Source of the DNA: Pseudalkalibacillus sp052246725
Lineage (GTDB): Bacteria > Bacillota > Bacilli > Bacillales > Fictibacillaceae
Length of the DNA stretch: 64,000 nt
Assembly: GCA_052246725.1 (NCBI GenBank)
Contig: JBQQCL010000014.1
Strand: one strand, 5' to 3'
The notes beneath the pieces are model-generated. The model was not told where the DNA came from. It ran no database searches and saw only the letters and a list, made by a program, of their open reading frames with translations. Positions within the stretch are counted from its first letter, which is position 1. Every line of letters begins with the position of its first letter. This document shows positions 1-8,659 of the stretch, in pieces. Position numbers and translations under genes: made by a program.

Positions 1-250
1 GTGCTCCTGCGTCTACAAGAAAGTCCTGTCGAAGCGAGCTTCCTCGTCGCATGCCTTGCGAGGAGATTATTCAGGTAGTAGGCACGCTGATCCCGCAGGA
101 CAAGGAAAGCTTCGGCAGCGTTACATCTCACGAACAAAATGCGATTTTCATTTTCGAGGAGTCTCGCACCTTGCTCTCCAATCAACTTGCACAAAGTGAG
201 TTTTTTAAAATGACTCAAAAGCACCAATCTATTAGAGATGAGCCTAAATC
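1..250. repeat. Dispersed repeat R1, copy 1 (left end cut by the window)
   Basis: This stretch matches, in opposite orientation, the long element at 45000-45384 almost base for base over about 200 bp. It carries the CTCGCACCTTGCTCTCC block and the end GACTCAAAAGCACCAATCT. A third, shorter relative lies at 9750-9990. An open frame through it is only a by-product of the repeat, since the same frame appears antisense in the 45-kb copy. The element has no transposase and resembles a MITE. Its left end is beyond the window. Confidence 0.8.
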
Positions 251-254
251 AAAA

Positions 255-287
255 AGGCACCCACTGAAGGAGTGCCTTTTTCTTTGT
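255..287 (-). terminator. Rho-independent terminator
   Basis: The arms AAAAAGGCAC and GTGCCTTTTT form a perfect stem with a loop of about eleven bases and a run of T on either strand. It lies just after the stop of the small minus-strand gene at 294-452 and probably ends that transcript. Confidence 0.75.
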
Positions 288-293
288 TTCATT

Positions 294-452
294 TTAAAAC
301 ATCGGCAAAATATAATTAATGAGGAAATATAGGATTCCGAAAAAGATGATCAGGTAAGCTGCATACTTGATGAATGTTGAAGCTACCATACTGGAATCCT
401 TTCTCTTTTCTACTTTCCTTTCACGTACATCCAAGTCATCATGACGATCCAT
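294..452 (-). CDS. Small single-pass membrane protein, unknown
   Basis: The frame encodes 52 residues. A charged N-terminal third (MDRHDDLDVRERKVEKRK) is followed by one hydrophobic segment at about residues 28-50 (YAAYLIIFFGILYFLINYIL), so it should be a single-pass membrane protein with the charged part in the cytoplasm. The ATG is preceded by GAGAGGAG at good spacing, and a strong terminator follows the stop, which makes a real gene likely despite its size. I do not recognise a family. It is probably its own transcription unit, downstream of the M48 protease gene on the same strand. Confidence 0.6.
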   Translation of the reverse strand: MDRHDDLDVRERKVEKRKDSSMVASTFIKYAAYLIIFFGILYFLINYILPMF

Positions 453-580
453 GGGGATCACTCCTCTCAACATTTTGACTCGATTCTAATCGTCAATATA
501 AGTTGTTATAGAGTGTATACCCCTCTTTTTTCCGGTGGAAACATAAGAGGGTTTTGGCTTTCAGTCCCTCATATTCTGGG

Positions 581-1873
581 CTACTTTTTCTCTTTTTCTG
601 ATTCATTATTGATCGGATCCGTCCGTTCCCAATTATCTAGGAAGGTGATCCGCTCGAGCATTGTAGGGTGCCCATATAAGAAGAATTTGACGAGTAAAGG
701 CGGATGGACTTCGCTCAGCCCAGAAACCGCAAGCTGTTGGAAGGAACCAACGGCAGCCTCTGGATCTTGCGTCATCTCTATTGCATATTCATCTGCAGAC
801 CGTTCCGCTTGCCGTGAGATTGCGTTTTCCACAGGGCTTGCTGCGAACGATAACACCGAGAACACCAGTAACAAGGCTGGCAGCGCAGCAACATCTGTAG
901 GTTTTTTAACCCCCCATCGCTCTCCCCATCGTTTGATCATTCCTGCATACAACTTCGAACCGATCCACAATCCGAAGAAAGTGGCAGCTATCGAGCCGAT
1001 CAGGTTCCAGAAGAGATGATGCTTTACGAAGTGTCCAATCTCATGAGCCATAACAAAAAGCACTTCTTTATCGCTCAAGTTCTTAAGGGTCGTGTCCCAA
1101 AGGACGATGCGCAAATTAGAGCCGATACCGTTGACATACGCGTTCAATGCATTCGTCTTTTCCGACATGTTCACTTCATAGACACGATCCGCTGTAATAT
1201 CAGCTCGACCAGCCAGCGCAAGGATCTTATCTTCAAGCATCTTGTCTTCTAAACGATAGAAATCATTATACAATGGGTCGATCCAGATCGGCTGGATGAA
1301 GTAGATGAACAACGTGAATGGAATCGATAATAGCCATCCATAGAACCACCAGCGTTTTTCAGACTTTTTCATCAGCCAATACAGTGCCTGCACAATCACG
1401 AACAAGAACAATGCATTGATCCAAAAGGAAATGATGTTATCCTTCATCCAACCTGAAAATGACTGAACCGAAATGTCATAATCGAGTGATACCGTGTAAC
1501 TGTAGTAGTCGATCGGAAAGCTTAAGATAAAAGCGATCAGCGACAGAAGCACGACGTAAATAGCATTATGGATAATTGGGAATCTTGTAACTTCAATAGC
1601 ACGATTACGGAACCATTTGGATAATCCGATTCCAAGGACGGCAAGATAGATCATCCATTCAAACGGTACCGATAAAAAATACAGCCATTGCTTGATTCGT
1701 GAAAAATCATGGCTTAATTCCAATTGCCGTTCATTCATGAACACAGATGGATCTGCTGCTGTTCCCTGATATTGAACTGGAATTGATGTATCCGCACCTA
1801 TGAATAAATACCACGATATGAACGTGGCATACACGATGAAACCTGCGCCAATCCAGAGTGTCTTTTTCTTCAT
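581..1873 (-). CDS. M48 family integral-membrane zinc metalloprotease (YhfN/Ste24-like)
   Basis: The 430-residue protein has several membrane segments (about residues 7-27, 65-85, 103-120, 150-167, 178-196) and then the zinc site HEIGH at about 277-281. The third zinc ligand is the glutamate of ERSAD near residue 357. This is the pattern of Ste24/HtpX-type M48 peptidases, and length and layout resemble B. subtilis YhfN. It probably cleaves membrane or envelope proteins, with the active site facing the cytoplasm. GGGAGG lies about eight bases before the ATG. It appears monocistronic; its yhf companions (lplJ, yhfI, yhfK) are 35 kb away in this window, so the B. subtilis block is split here. 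Confidence 0.85.
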   Translation of the reverse strand: MKKKTLWIGAGFIVYATFISWYLFIGADTSIPVQYQGTAADPSVFMNERQLELSHDFSRIKQWLYFLSVPFEWMIYLAVLGIGLSKWFRNRAIEVTRFPIIHNAIYVVLLSLIAFILSFPIDYYSYTVSLDYDISVQSFSGWMKDNIISFWINALFLFVIVQALYWLMKKSEKRWWFYGWLLSIPFTLFIYFIQPIWIDPLYNDFYRLEDKMLEDKILALAGRADITADRVYEVNMSEKTNALNAYVNGIGSNLRIVLWDTTLKNLSDKEVLFVMAHEIGHFVKHHLFWNLIGSIAATFFGLWIGSKLYAGMIKRWGERWGVKKPTDVAALPALLLVFSVLSFAASPVENAISRQAERSADEYAIEMTQDPEAAVGSFQQLAVSGLSEVHPPLLVKFFLYGHPTMLERITFLDNWERTDPINNESEKEKK

Positions 1874-2071
1874 TCCTCCACCCCTCCCTATGTCTGTCCA
1901 TTATTAGTGTAATAGAAGTTGTCCTCGTTTAGAACTATTGATGAGAGGGTTTTTATGTTAATTTATGGTTATCGAGCCTTGACGCTCTGCTATGGTGTAA
2001 GGGTACTAAAAAAGACCTGTCCGCACATCTGTATGAACGATGTCGTGAACTGGCCTTCGGTACTTGGTCAT
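1874..2071. other. Intergenic region, no feature recognised
   Basis: About 200 bp lie between the protease start and the stop of the FhuF-like gene, both on the minus strand. It must hold the protease promoter, but I see no convincing hairpin, operator or small frame. Confidence 0.4.
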
Positions 2072-2860
2072 TCATTCAGTTGATTTCGGATCTTTCGCAT
2101 ATCCAGATAAGCACCTTGGACAGTTTTTACAGAAGGCACGCTCTGGATTCACCTCATAGTACAAGCAGCATGTTTTACGGACCCGCACAGGAGGCTCGCT
2201 CTTCAGCAACGTCTGTTTAGCATGTCTGAATTTCTTTAAAGGGTTTTCGTTTAAACCAAAACATTCGGCTGGTGCTTCAAGAATCATCTCTAGATCTTCT
2301 GCAATCCGTTCTGCAGAAACAAGGTCCAGATGGTTCGAAAAGCTTGTTTCATACAACCAAAAAAGATAAACTGCAGTGTTTTCCCAGAGGATTGGAGAAG
2401 GAATGGAAGTGAATTCTGTCAAACGTCCCCACACTGGCGTAAGGTGATCCCGAAAGATCGATTCAAGACCTATGTAAAGCTCTTGCTCCCGATGACTACT
2501 GATATCTCTGGTATTCGTATCATGTAAATAAAGTACTGGCCGCATCATCCCGTGTTCCGAATCAGGCTGAACCCTGCAATTATCAGGTCGGACATCAAGT
2601 AATTGGTTCAACACTGTCAGACTTGAGAAAAACGGCGCAGTCAGAAGAAAGGCATATTTTTTAGAAAATTGGGAGGCCGCCACAAGGCTATTCGGGGCTC
2701 CTAATAACTCCCTAACCTCGTCCATAAACTTCTCGGTTTTTGATAAGGTTAATAAATCCTCTGATGAAATCGATTGTTCTTCAGAGGAATATTCACTGGA
2801 TAAACGATAATTCTCTTCAAGGAAAAGCAGTTGCTTAGGCGTTAGCGTATCGAATATCAT
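2072..2860 (-). CDS. FhuF-like [2Fe-2S] siderophore-iron reductase
   Basis: The 262-residue protein ends in a cysteine cluster: CC at about 231-232, then C245 and C248, matching the C-terminal CC-x(10-11)-C-x2-C iron-sulfur signature of FhuF ferric-siderophore reductases. The N-terminal 220 residues are the poorly conserved helical part of that family. The expected role is reduction of Fe(III) bound to an imported siderophore so that iron is released in the cytoplasm. The frame overlaps the end of the upstream ABC ATPase gene by 26 bases, so the two are translationally coupled, and both should follow the Fur boxes upstream of the ATPase. The substrate siderophore cannot be read from the sequence. 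Confidence 0.8.
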   Translation of the reverse strand: MIFDTLTPKQLLFLEENYRLSSEYSSEEQSISSEDLLTLSKTEKFMDEVRELLGAPNSLVAASQFSKKYAFLLTAPFFSSLTVLNQLLDVRPDNCRVQPDSEHGMMRPVLYLHDTNTRDISSHREQELYIGLESIFRDHLTPVWGRLTEFTSIPSPILWENTAVYLFWLYETSFSNHLDLVSAERIAEDLEMILEAPAECFGLNENPLKKFRHAKQTLLKSEPPVRVRKTCCLYYEVNPERAFCKNCPRCLSGYAKDPKSTE

Positions 2861-3653
2861 TAGCTACCTTCCTACCCTTCCCGCAAGGAATACATAGAGG
2901 TGAACCGAACATCGGGTCACATGATATTTGCGCCTGCAAGCCGAACACATCATGGACCATCTTCGTCGTAACGATCTGTTCAGGGGGTCCTTCAGCATAA
3001 ATACCTTTATTGTGAACAGCCACGATGTGATCTGCATACCGACAGGCGAGATTCAAGTCATGAAGGACCATTACGATCGTACGTTGTTCCGTTTGGTTCA
3101 AATCATATAGCAGATCCAGCACCTCAATTTGATGGGCAAGATCCAGATAGGTCGTGGGTTCATCCAACAAAATCGTCTCCGTATTTTGTGCCAGGGACAT
3201 CGCAATCCAAGCACGTTGTCGCTGCCCTCCTGATAAAGAGTCGACAGGACGATCCTGAAGATTCAGGAGATGGGTCGCCTCTAGAGCTGAGTTGACAGCT
3301 TCTTCATCCTTCTTTGTCCATTGTTGAAGCCAGTTTTGATATGGATATCTTCCTTGCTTCACAAGCTGGATGACCGTCAGTCCTTCGGGTGTTACAGGTG
3401 ACTGAGGAAGAATTGCAAGCTCTCTTGCCACTTTTTTTGTGGAAGATTTATGGATGTCTCTCCCATTGATGATGATATTTCCGGATTTTGGTTTCAACAG
3501 TCTTGCCAAAGCTTTAAGCAGTGTCGATTTACCAGACCCATTGCTGCCGATCAATACTGTGATTTTTCCTTTGGGTACTTTAAAATCCAGATTCTCTATG
3601 ATTGGTGTTTCTTGATAGGATAATGTAACCTGTTTGGTTTCAAGAGAGTACAT
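2835..3653 (-). CDS. Iron-siderophore ABC transporter ATP-binding protein (YusV/FecE type)
   Basis: This 272-residue ATPase has Walker A GSNGSGKST (about 36-44), a Q-loop near LPQSP, signature LSGGQ (139-143), Walker B ILLDEP (160-165) and a switch histidine in VLHDLN. It resembles YusV/FhuC-type ATPases that energise siderophore permeases. No permease or binding-protein gene lies beside it, which recalls B. subtilis YusV, one ATPase serving several importers. GGGGAGAAG precedes the ATG. Two Fur-like boxes lie 67-105 bases upstream. The gene is followed with overlap by the FhuF-like reductase, so uptake energy and iron release are made together. Confidence 0.85.
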   Translation of the reverse strand: MYSLETKQVTLSYQETPIIENLDFKVPKGKITVLIGSNGSGKSTLLKALARLLKPKSGNIIINGRDIHKSSTKKVARELAILPQSPVTPEGLTVIQLVKQGRYPYQNWLQQWTKKDEEAVNSALEATHLLNLQDRPVDSLSGGQRQRAWIAMSLAQNTETILLDEPTTYLDLAHQIEVLDLLYDLNQTEQRTIVMVLHDLNLACRYADHIVAVHNKGIYAEGPPEQIVTTKMVHDVFGLQAQISCDPMFGSPLCIPCGKGRKVANDIRYANA

Positions 3654-3719
3654 GAACTTCTCCCCTTCGCGTAATTAATCAGTCCGTACGATATAACCTA
3701 CTTTCAAGTTTATTTTAAA

Positions 3720-3756
3720 TGAGAATCTTTGTCAATGAATTTGAGAATCATTATCA
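3720..3756. promoter_or_regulatory. Tandem Fur boxes before the iron operon
   Basis: Two sequences resemble the Fur 7-1-7 consensus TGATAAT-N-ATTATCA. TGAGAATCATTATCA at 3742-3756 has one mismatch and TGAGAATCTTTGTCA at 3720-3734 has three. They lie directly upstream of the siderophore ATPase gene, so iron-dependent repression by Fur is the natural reading. Confidence 0.8.
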
Positions 3757-3770
3757 CCTGAATTTAAATA

Positions 3771-3808
3771 AATGCTCATCCGAAAGCATTACAATTCGAA
3801 TGAGCACA
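3771..3808 (-). terminator. Probable terminator after the HAD gene
   Basis: TGCTCATCCG and CGAATGAGCA can pair (one wobble) around a loop of about fourteen bases, just downstream of the minus-strand HAD gene stop. The T-rich tail is weak (ATTTATTTAAATT). Confidence 0.45.
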
Positions 3809-3813
3809 TGCTA

Positions 3814-4662
3814 TTATTCCATTTCGTCAACGGCCTCGAATACATCCGACAAGCTTGTGACGACTTTCAGATTGTCGTGTTCCAACTCGATTCCAGTCGG
3901 CTGGATATAGATTGTTTTCAGACCTAACAGTAATGCAGGTGCGATTTCATTAATCAGATTGTCTCCGATTGAAACCGTCTGCTCTGCTTTGACCCCGTAT
4001 TTTTTCATCAAATCCTGGAAGATTTTTTTCGTCTGCACTGGCTTCTGGGCCAAAGGAACGATTTCAGGAAAAAGGTCATCCAGTTCAAGCTCGTTAAGCA
4101 ACCGTTCAACATCATCTTTCTCACTGTTCGTCACGAGGACGATTTCAGCCTCTTCCTTCAACTTTTGCAAGCCTTCTTTCAAACCAGGAGTCTTCGTCAG
4201 CTGGAAGTCATCTGTCACCATGAAATCCTTCGTCTTTGTATAACAATGGTATGTTTCCTCAATCGTTACGCCATAGTGTCTTGCTGCAGAATATGGGAGC
4301 CACCATCCATCCCCTATTGCGATCATCTTTTCAAAATCAAAAGCCAATTTCCGGTCATATGTACGAGTAACGTCTTCGCTATTCCATTCCGATCCATCCC
4401 AATTTTGGACATGGGTCACTTTTAACGTTAATGGATCAAGTGTAAGGATCGCGTCATGCTCCACATCATAGGCTTTTCCGATTCCTACAGCGTGATTTCC
4501 GGTCTTCATATTCTCATAGTCTTTCATGAATTTTTCTTGATCACCGTTTGCGACTTTCTCTTTCAAAAGTGAAGCGTAATAATCGAAGTGATCCGTATCT
4601 TCATATAAGGTGCCATCCAGGTCGAAAATTATCAGCTTGCAATCCGGATAAAACTGTTTCAT
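3814..4662 (-). CDS. HAD superfamily hydrolase
   Basis: The 282-residue protein begins with motif I FDLDGT (nucleophile Asp14, acid Asp16), has motif II in LVTNS and motif IV GDNLINEI, the full set for a magnesium-dependent HAD phosphatase. An insert between motifs I and II forms the cap. The substrate is unknown. The gene stands alone, divergent from phnD across a 186-bp region containing a perfect inverted repeat. Nearness to a phosphonate importer might hint at phosphonatase-type chemistry, but I see no specific PhnX features, so this stays a generic call. Confidence 0.75.
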   Translation of the reverse strand: MKQFYPDCKLIIFDLDGTLYEDTDHFDYYASLLKEKVANGDQEKFMKDYENMKTGNHAVGIGKAYDVEHDAILTLDPLTLKVTHVQNWDGSEWNSEDVTRTYDRKLAFDFEKMIAIGDGWWLPYSAARHYGVTIEETYHCYTKTKDFMVTDDFQLTKTPGLKEGLQKLKEEAEIVLVTNSEKDDVERLLNELELDDLFPEIVPLAQKPVQTKKIFQDLMKKYGVKAEQTVSIGDNLINEIAPALLLGLKTIYIQPTGIELEHDNLKVVTSLSDVFEAVDEME

Positions 4663-4712
4663 TTAACATCCCTCACCAAAAAATTTAATCGATCTCTCAA
4701 CTCCTTGTTATT

Positions 4713-4747
4713 ATAATGGTTCTCCAAATCTATCGCAAAACCATTAT
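4713..4747. promoter_or_regulatory. Inverted repeat between divergent HAD and phnD genes
   Basis: ATAATGGTT (4713-4721) and AACCATTAT (4739-4747) are perfect inverted 9-mers separated by 17 bases. Both flanking genes start away from it, so an operator is more likely than a terminator, but no matching regulator is identified. Confidence 0.4.
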
Positions 4748-4848
4748 GTAAAAGTAGTGCAAAATTTGTAAATTTATATGGAAAAAATTGCAGGATTATA
4801 GGATAATTGAGGTGTTGTCAATTTAAACATATTTAGGGGGAAATAGGA

Positions 4849-5757
4849 ATGAAAAAGGTTTTTGCACTATTGTTTGCTGCTCTCTTAGCAATCGGGCTGA
4901 CAGCATGCGGCACAAGCAGTGATTCTGGTTCTACCGGTAAAGATGGCGAAATCGAAAAATTGGTCATGGGATTCGTTCCATCACAAGATTCTGATGAAAT
5001 TGCAGACACTGTCGAGCCTCTTGCTGATAAACTGGGTGAAGAGCTTGGTGTTGAAGTTGAAGGTAAAGTCATGACAAGTTACTCAGCACTTGTAGAAGCG
5101 ATGGGAAGCAACCAAGTTCAAATCGGTTTCTTGCCTGCTTTCGGTTACGTATTAGCAAATGATAAACATGGGGTTGAAGTCATCCTCAAGTCAGAGCGTT
5201 TCGGAAGCGGTACATACAAAGCACAATACGTTGTTCGCGCTGATTCTGAGATTGAATCTCTTGAAGACATGGAAGGAAAAACATGGGCGATTCCAGACTT
5301 GACATCGACTAGTGGATTCTTGTTCCCAGCAGCTCAAATCATGGACGAATTCGGCGTGGAAGATGTTCAATCAGGCTTCTTCAGTAACACAGTTGAAGCT
5401 GGTGGCCACGATAACGCGATCATCTCAGTGTATGAAGGGGATGCTGATGTAGCTACTACATTCGATGACGCTCGTACTACCGTTGAAGAGGATTATCCAG
5501 ATGTCATGGACAAGCTGAAAGTCGTTGGATACACGGATGAAATTCCCAACGATACGATTTCCGTAACTAAAGAACTTTCTGACGAGTGGCAAAAGAAAAT
5601 CGAAGACACATTCCTATCATTTAATGATGATAAAAAAATGATTGAAATCATGAACGAAGTATACAGCTGGGATGCAATCATCCAAGCTGAAGACAGTGAA
5701 TATGATGTTGTCCGCAGCACTTACGAAAAGTTCAAAGATTCAATTTCTATTGACTAA
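4849..5757 (+). CDS. phnD: Phosphonate/phosphate ABC transporter substrate-binding lipoprotein PhnD
   Basis: The 302-residue protein has a lipoprotein signal peptide with lipobox LTAC (Cys20), then a PhnD-type periplasmic-binding fold (LVMGFVPSQDSDE near the N-terminus, LTSTSGFLFPAA in the middle with the serine and threonine residues typical of phosphonate or phosphite binding). It would be anchored outside the membrane and deliver phosphonate, phosphate or phosphite to the PhnE channel. AGGGGGAAAT precedes the ATG. A terminator follows the stop, and phnC-phnE-phnE begin 400 bp later, so the abundant binding protein is partly uncoupled from the transporter genes. The true ligand cannot be fixed from sequence. 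Confidence 0.88.
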   Translation: MKKVFALLFAALLAIGLTACGTSSDSGSTGKDGEIEKLVMGFVPSQDSDEIADTVEPLADKLGEELGVEVEGKVMTSYSALVEAMGSNQVQIGFLPAFGYVLANDKHGVEVILKSERFGSGTYKAQYVVRADSEIESLEDMEGKTWAIPDLTSTSGFLFPAAQIMDEFGVEDVQSGFFSNTVEAGGHDNAIISVYEGDADVATTFDDARTTVEEDYPDVMDKLKVVGYTDEIPNDTISVTKELSDEWQKKIEDTFLSFNDDKKMIEIMNEVYSWDAIIQAEDSEYDVVRSTYEKFKDSISID

Positions 5758-5776
5758 TAATATGTTCAATTCTTCC

Positions 5777-5804
5777 GGGGGAAGCTTGGCTTCTCCCTTT
5801 TTTC
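5777..5804 (+). terminator. Terminator (attenuator) after phnD
   Basis: GGGGGAAGC and GCTTCTCCC pair (one G-U) around TTG, followed by six or more T. It separates phnD from phnCEE and may lower read-through into them. Confidence 0.75.
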
Positions 5805-5983
5805 ACTTAAAGAAAGTATAAGGACAACTAAGAACAAACCACATTTATTCCTTTGACTCTGTTATAGGACTTTGTTGATTTTTGCGAAATTCACTCCCTT
5901 TCCGCGGGCGATCCGCAGGAGTGTGGTAAATTTCTCTGCAATCAAACTTAGTCAGAATTCAACAGTATTATTTTAAAAAACCA

Positions 5984-6023
5984 TTCTTTTAAATAAATAG
6001 CATTTCTTTTAAATAAATAGCAT
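5984..6023. repeat. Exact tandem duplication, 2 x 20 bp
   Basis: The unit TTCTTTTAAATAAATAGCAT occurs twice head to tail without a mismatch, consistent with a recent slippage event. Confidence 0.85.
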
Positions 6024-6165
6024 TGTAGCATTGATTTGACCTCCGAATAAGGTGCAATCCAAAGTACATAAAGTCCTGACTGTTTTATTAAAAACAAAAA
6101 GAGCACTGATTCTTCCTCTCTAACTACGAAACAATCAGACTCTGTTCACGATAAGGGGAGTTAGT

Positions 6166-6954
6166 ATGATTGAAATGAAAGATTTGTCCCTTGTCTACCC
6201 CAACGGTACACAAGGCTTAAAAAATATCAATGTGAAAATCAATGAAGGAGAATTCGTCGTCATCGTCGGTCTGTCTGGTGCAGGAAAATCAACCTTCATC
6301 CGAAGCATAAATCAACTCGTCACGCCGACAGAAGGCCAATTGATCGTTGATGATGAAGATATCCTGAAGTATAAAGGGAAAGATCTCCGTAAGCTCCGTA
6401 CAAAAGTAGGGATGATCTTCCAGAATTACAACCTGGTCAAACGTTCTACAGTCATGAAAAATGTGATTTCTGGTCGGCTAGGTCACACGGGGACTCTTAA
6501 GAGTATCCTTAATCTCTATTCGAAAGAGGATATGGCTCTTGCCTATGAAAGTCTGAAACGTGTAAATATCGAAGAAAAGCTTTACTCAAGAGCGGACCAA
6601 TTAAGTGGTGGACAGCAACAACGTGTTTCCATCGCGCGCGTACTGACACAACAGCCATCTGTCGTACTGGCCGATGAGCCTGTTGCAAGTCTGGATCCTC
6701 CTACATCCCATCAAGTTATGAAATACTTGAAGAAGATCAATCGTGAGGATAACATCACGACAATCGTCAACCTTCACTTTATTGATATGGCGATGGAATA
6801 TGCTGATCGTATCATTGGTATGCGTGCCGGAGAAATTGTATTTGATGGCCCTGCAAGTGAAGTGAATGAAAAGACATTCGAAGAAATCTACGGCAGACCA
6901 ATCAAGGAAGATGATATTCGAGGGGGCACCGAAGAGAATGTCCAAACCCCTTAA
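6166..6954 (+). CDS. phnC: Phosphonate ABC transporter ATP-binding protein PhnC
   Basis: The 262-residue ATPase carries Walker A GLSGAGKST, signature LSGGQQQR, Walker B VVLADEP and the D-loop SLDPPTS, and aligns by eye with PhnC. It drives import of phosphonates or phosphate through the two PhnE permeases. The ATG has GGGGAG upstream. Its end overlaps the start of phnE by 17 bases. Nothing in the order suggests a C-P lyase operon nearby; only uptake genes are present. Confidence 0.88.
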   Translation: MIEMKDLSLVYPNGTQGLKNINVKINEGEFVVIVGLSGAGKSTFIRSINQLVTPTEGQLIVDDEDILKYKGKDLRKLRTKVGMIFQNYNLVKRSTVMKNVISGRLGHTGTLKSILNLYSKEDMALAYESLKRVNIEEKLYSRADQLSGGQQQRVSIARVLTQQPSVVLADEPVASLDPPTSHQVMKYLKKINREDNITTIVNLHFIDMAMEYADRIIGMRAGEIVFDGPASEVNEKTFEEIYGRPIKEDDIRGGTEENVQTP

Positions 6955-7777
6955 TACAAACCAAAGGCCTAATCGTATCGTAAATACCGATCAAGTACCT
7001 ACTAGTCTCGTTTCGAAAAATGCGAAAATACGCATGAACATTATTTTACTCGTAGTACTTGCGCTATATATTCTCAGTTCAGTGATGACCAATTCTTCCG
7101 TGCTTCGTTTTAATTCTGAGTTTTTCCTGAATGTGTGGAATATGGTTGTCCAGCTGTTCCCTCCTAACTGGAGTTATGCTGGGGTTGTGGTCGACAAGCT
7201 GCTGGAAACGGTCAAAATGGCACTCATCGCAACGACGATCGCTGGAATACTCTGTATACCTTTCAGCTTATTAGCAGCAAGCAATATCGTACAGAACAAG
7301 TATCTGTATAACTTCATCAAGATGTTCTTGAATATCATGCGTACGATTCCTGAACTCATCCTGGCTGTCGTTTTTGTGGGTTTATTCGGAATCGGGGTTT
7401 TCGGTGGTATCCTTGCCCTGATCATCTTTTCACTTGGTATCCTTGCGAAGTTGATCAGTGAAACAATTGAAGCGATTGATATGAATCCGTTAGAAGCGAT
7501 TCGTGCCTCTGGTGGAAATACGCTCCAGGTCATCTGGTATGCAGTTGTCCCTCAGGTATTGCCTCAATTCGTTTCGTTCACGCTGTATGTATTTGAAATC
7601 AATGTACGTGCTTCGGTGGTCCTAGGTTTCGTAGGTGCCGGCGGAATCGGTTTGATCCTTCAACAGCAGCTGAACTTCTTAAGTTATCAGAATGTAAGTA
7701 CAATCATCGTCATTACGTTCGTAGTCGTTGTGATCATCGATTACATCAGTAATAAATTAAGGGGGCGTCTCGTGTAA
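6938..7777 (+). CDS. phnE: Phosphonate ABC transporter permease PhnE (first)
   Basis: From the ATG at 6938 the protein has about 279 residues with an N-terminal membrane segment (IILLVVLALYILSS) and the PhnE permease domain, including the EAA-type loop near SGGNTLQVIWYAVVPQVLP. I chose this start because GAGGGGG lies upstream and because the longer frame starting at 6866 runs deep inside phnC. It overlaps phnC by 17 bases and its stop TAA shares a base with the next ATG. It forms half of the membrane channel with the second PhnE. Confidence 0.87.
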   Translation: MSKPLNTNQRPNRIVNTDQVPTSLVSKNAKIRMNIILLVVLALYILSSVMTNSSVLRFNSEFFLNVWNMVVQLFPPNWSYAGVVVDKLLETVKMALIATTIAGILCIPFSLLAASNIVQNKYLYNFIKMFLNIMRTIPELILAVVFVGLFGIGVFGGILALIIFSLGILAKLISETIEAIDMNPLEAIRASGGNTLQVIWYAVVPQVLPQFVSFTLYVFEINVRASVVLGFVGAGGIGLILQQQLNFLSYQNVSTIIVITFVVVVIIDYISNKLRGRLV

Positions 7778-8577
7778 TGAACATCACTGTACCTCCTAAA
7801 CCACAAAAGAGTGGTATCAAAACATTTCGAAACATTGCGATCGGTATCGGTATGCTCGCCCTCTATATTTGGGCATTTGCTACGATCGATATCCCTTGGG
7901 GTCGGATTTTCAGCGAAAGAACGATTGCAAACTTCGATCGTGTCATTCCAAAATTGTTCAGCCCTGATTTTACGTTTGCATCAAGAGTATTTGAATATAT
8001 GATGGAAACCCTGTTCATCGCTTTTACAGGCTCCTTCATGGCAGCAATCCTTGCTGTACCGTTCGGCTTTTTCGCAGCATCGAACATCAACCGGAATCCA
8101 TTTTTGAATACATTAGGAAAATGGATCCTGAATGCTGACCGAACTTTTCCAGAGATCCTGCTCGCCTTGATCTTCGTTGTTGCCATAGGACCTGGTGCAT
8201 TTGCTGGTGTGCTAGCAATCGCTATCCACTCAGTCGGTATGCTTGGAAAGCTATACTCCGAAGTCGTTGAATCCATTGATATGAATGTAGTCGAAGCGAT
8301 GGAAGCCAACGGCGCAAACAAGATTCAGATCTTTTTCTACGGAATCATACCTCAGGTCATTCCTGAGTTCTTATCTTATGCCATCTATCGATTTGAAATC
8401 GATGTCCGCGCATCCACGGTTCTTGGAATCATCGGTGCAGGTGGTATTGGAACACTGCTGGTCATCTCCTCCCGTAACCGGAACTGGGATGAGGTCGGGA
8501 TGATTTTGCTTGTCATCATCATCTTTGTCAGCATCATCGACTATATCAGTACGTATATCCGTAAACGAATCGTCTGA
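7777..8577 (+). CDS. phnE: Phosphonate ABC transporter permease PhnE (second)
   Basis: The 266-residue protein is a paralogue of the preceding PhnE, sharing the order of membrane segments and the coupling loop (EANGANKIQIFFYGIIPQVIPEF). Two PhnE genes after one PhnC is the usual layout for this importer type in Firmicutes, giving a heterodimeric channel. The start overlaps the previous stop (TAATG), indicating translational coupling. A strong terminator follows the stop. Confidence 0.88.
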   Translation: MNITVPPKPQKSGIKTFRNIAIGIGMLALYIWAFATIDIPWGRIFSERTIANFDRVIPKLFSPDFTFASRVFEYMMETLFIAFTGSFMAAILAVPFGFFAASNINRNPFLNTLGKWILNADRTFPEILLALIFVVAIGPGAFAGVLAIAIHSVGMLGKLYSEVVESIDMNVVEAMEANGANKIQIFFYGIIPQVIPEFLSYAIYRFEIDVRASTVLGIIGAGGIGTLLVISSRNRNWDEVGMILLVIIIFVSIIDYISTYIRKRIV

Positions 8578-8589
8578 GCCAATAAAAAA

Positions 8590-8620
8590 GAAACCCATCG
8601 CTTGGGGGCGATGGGTTTTT
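8590..8620 (+). terminator. Terminator of the phn operon
   Basis: AAACCCATCGC and GCGATGGGTTT form a perfect stem with a short G-rich loop and a T tail, eighteen bases after the phnE stop. Confidence 0.9.
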
Positions 8621-8639
8621 ACTATTAGATCGTGGGATT

Positions 8640-8659
8640 AAGGTGTAATTTTACACCTT
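8640..8659. other. Perfect 20-bp palindrome at the head of the 21-bp array
   Basis: AAGGTGTAA-TT-TTACACCTT is fully self-complementary. It sits immediately before the first 21-bp repeat unit and could be an operator or a small hairpin; no function is known. Confidence 0.5.

Larger units (their letters stand above)
5758..6165. other. phnD-phnC intergenic region with repeat fragments
   Basis: After the terminator come a fragment of repeat R2 (CTTAAAGAAAGTATAAGGACAACT, about 5806-5830), an R1-like GC-rich block (CTTTCCGCGGGCGATCC, about 5900-5935), and an exact tandem duplication of 20 bp at 5984-6003 and 6004-6023 (core TTCTTTTAAATAAATAGCAT). No convincing gene is present. A promoter for phnC may lie near 6120-6150. 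Confidence 0.6.

Noticed and set aside
51..332. Open frame of 93 codons at the window start
   Set aside because: It lies in repeat R1; the same peptide appears antisense in the R1 copy at 45 kb, and no ribosome site is present.
441..1019. Plus-strand frame of 192 codons
   Set aside because: It is antisense to the M48 protease gene, which has clear motifs and a ribosome site.
5758..6165. Small gene between phnD and phnC
   Set aside because: No frame with a ribosome site was found; the stretch is a terminator plus repeat fragments.
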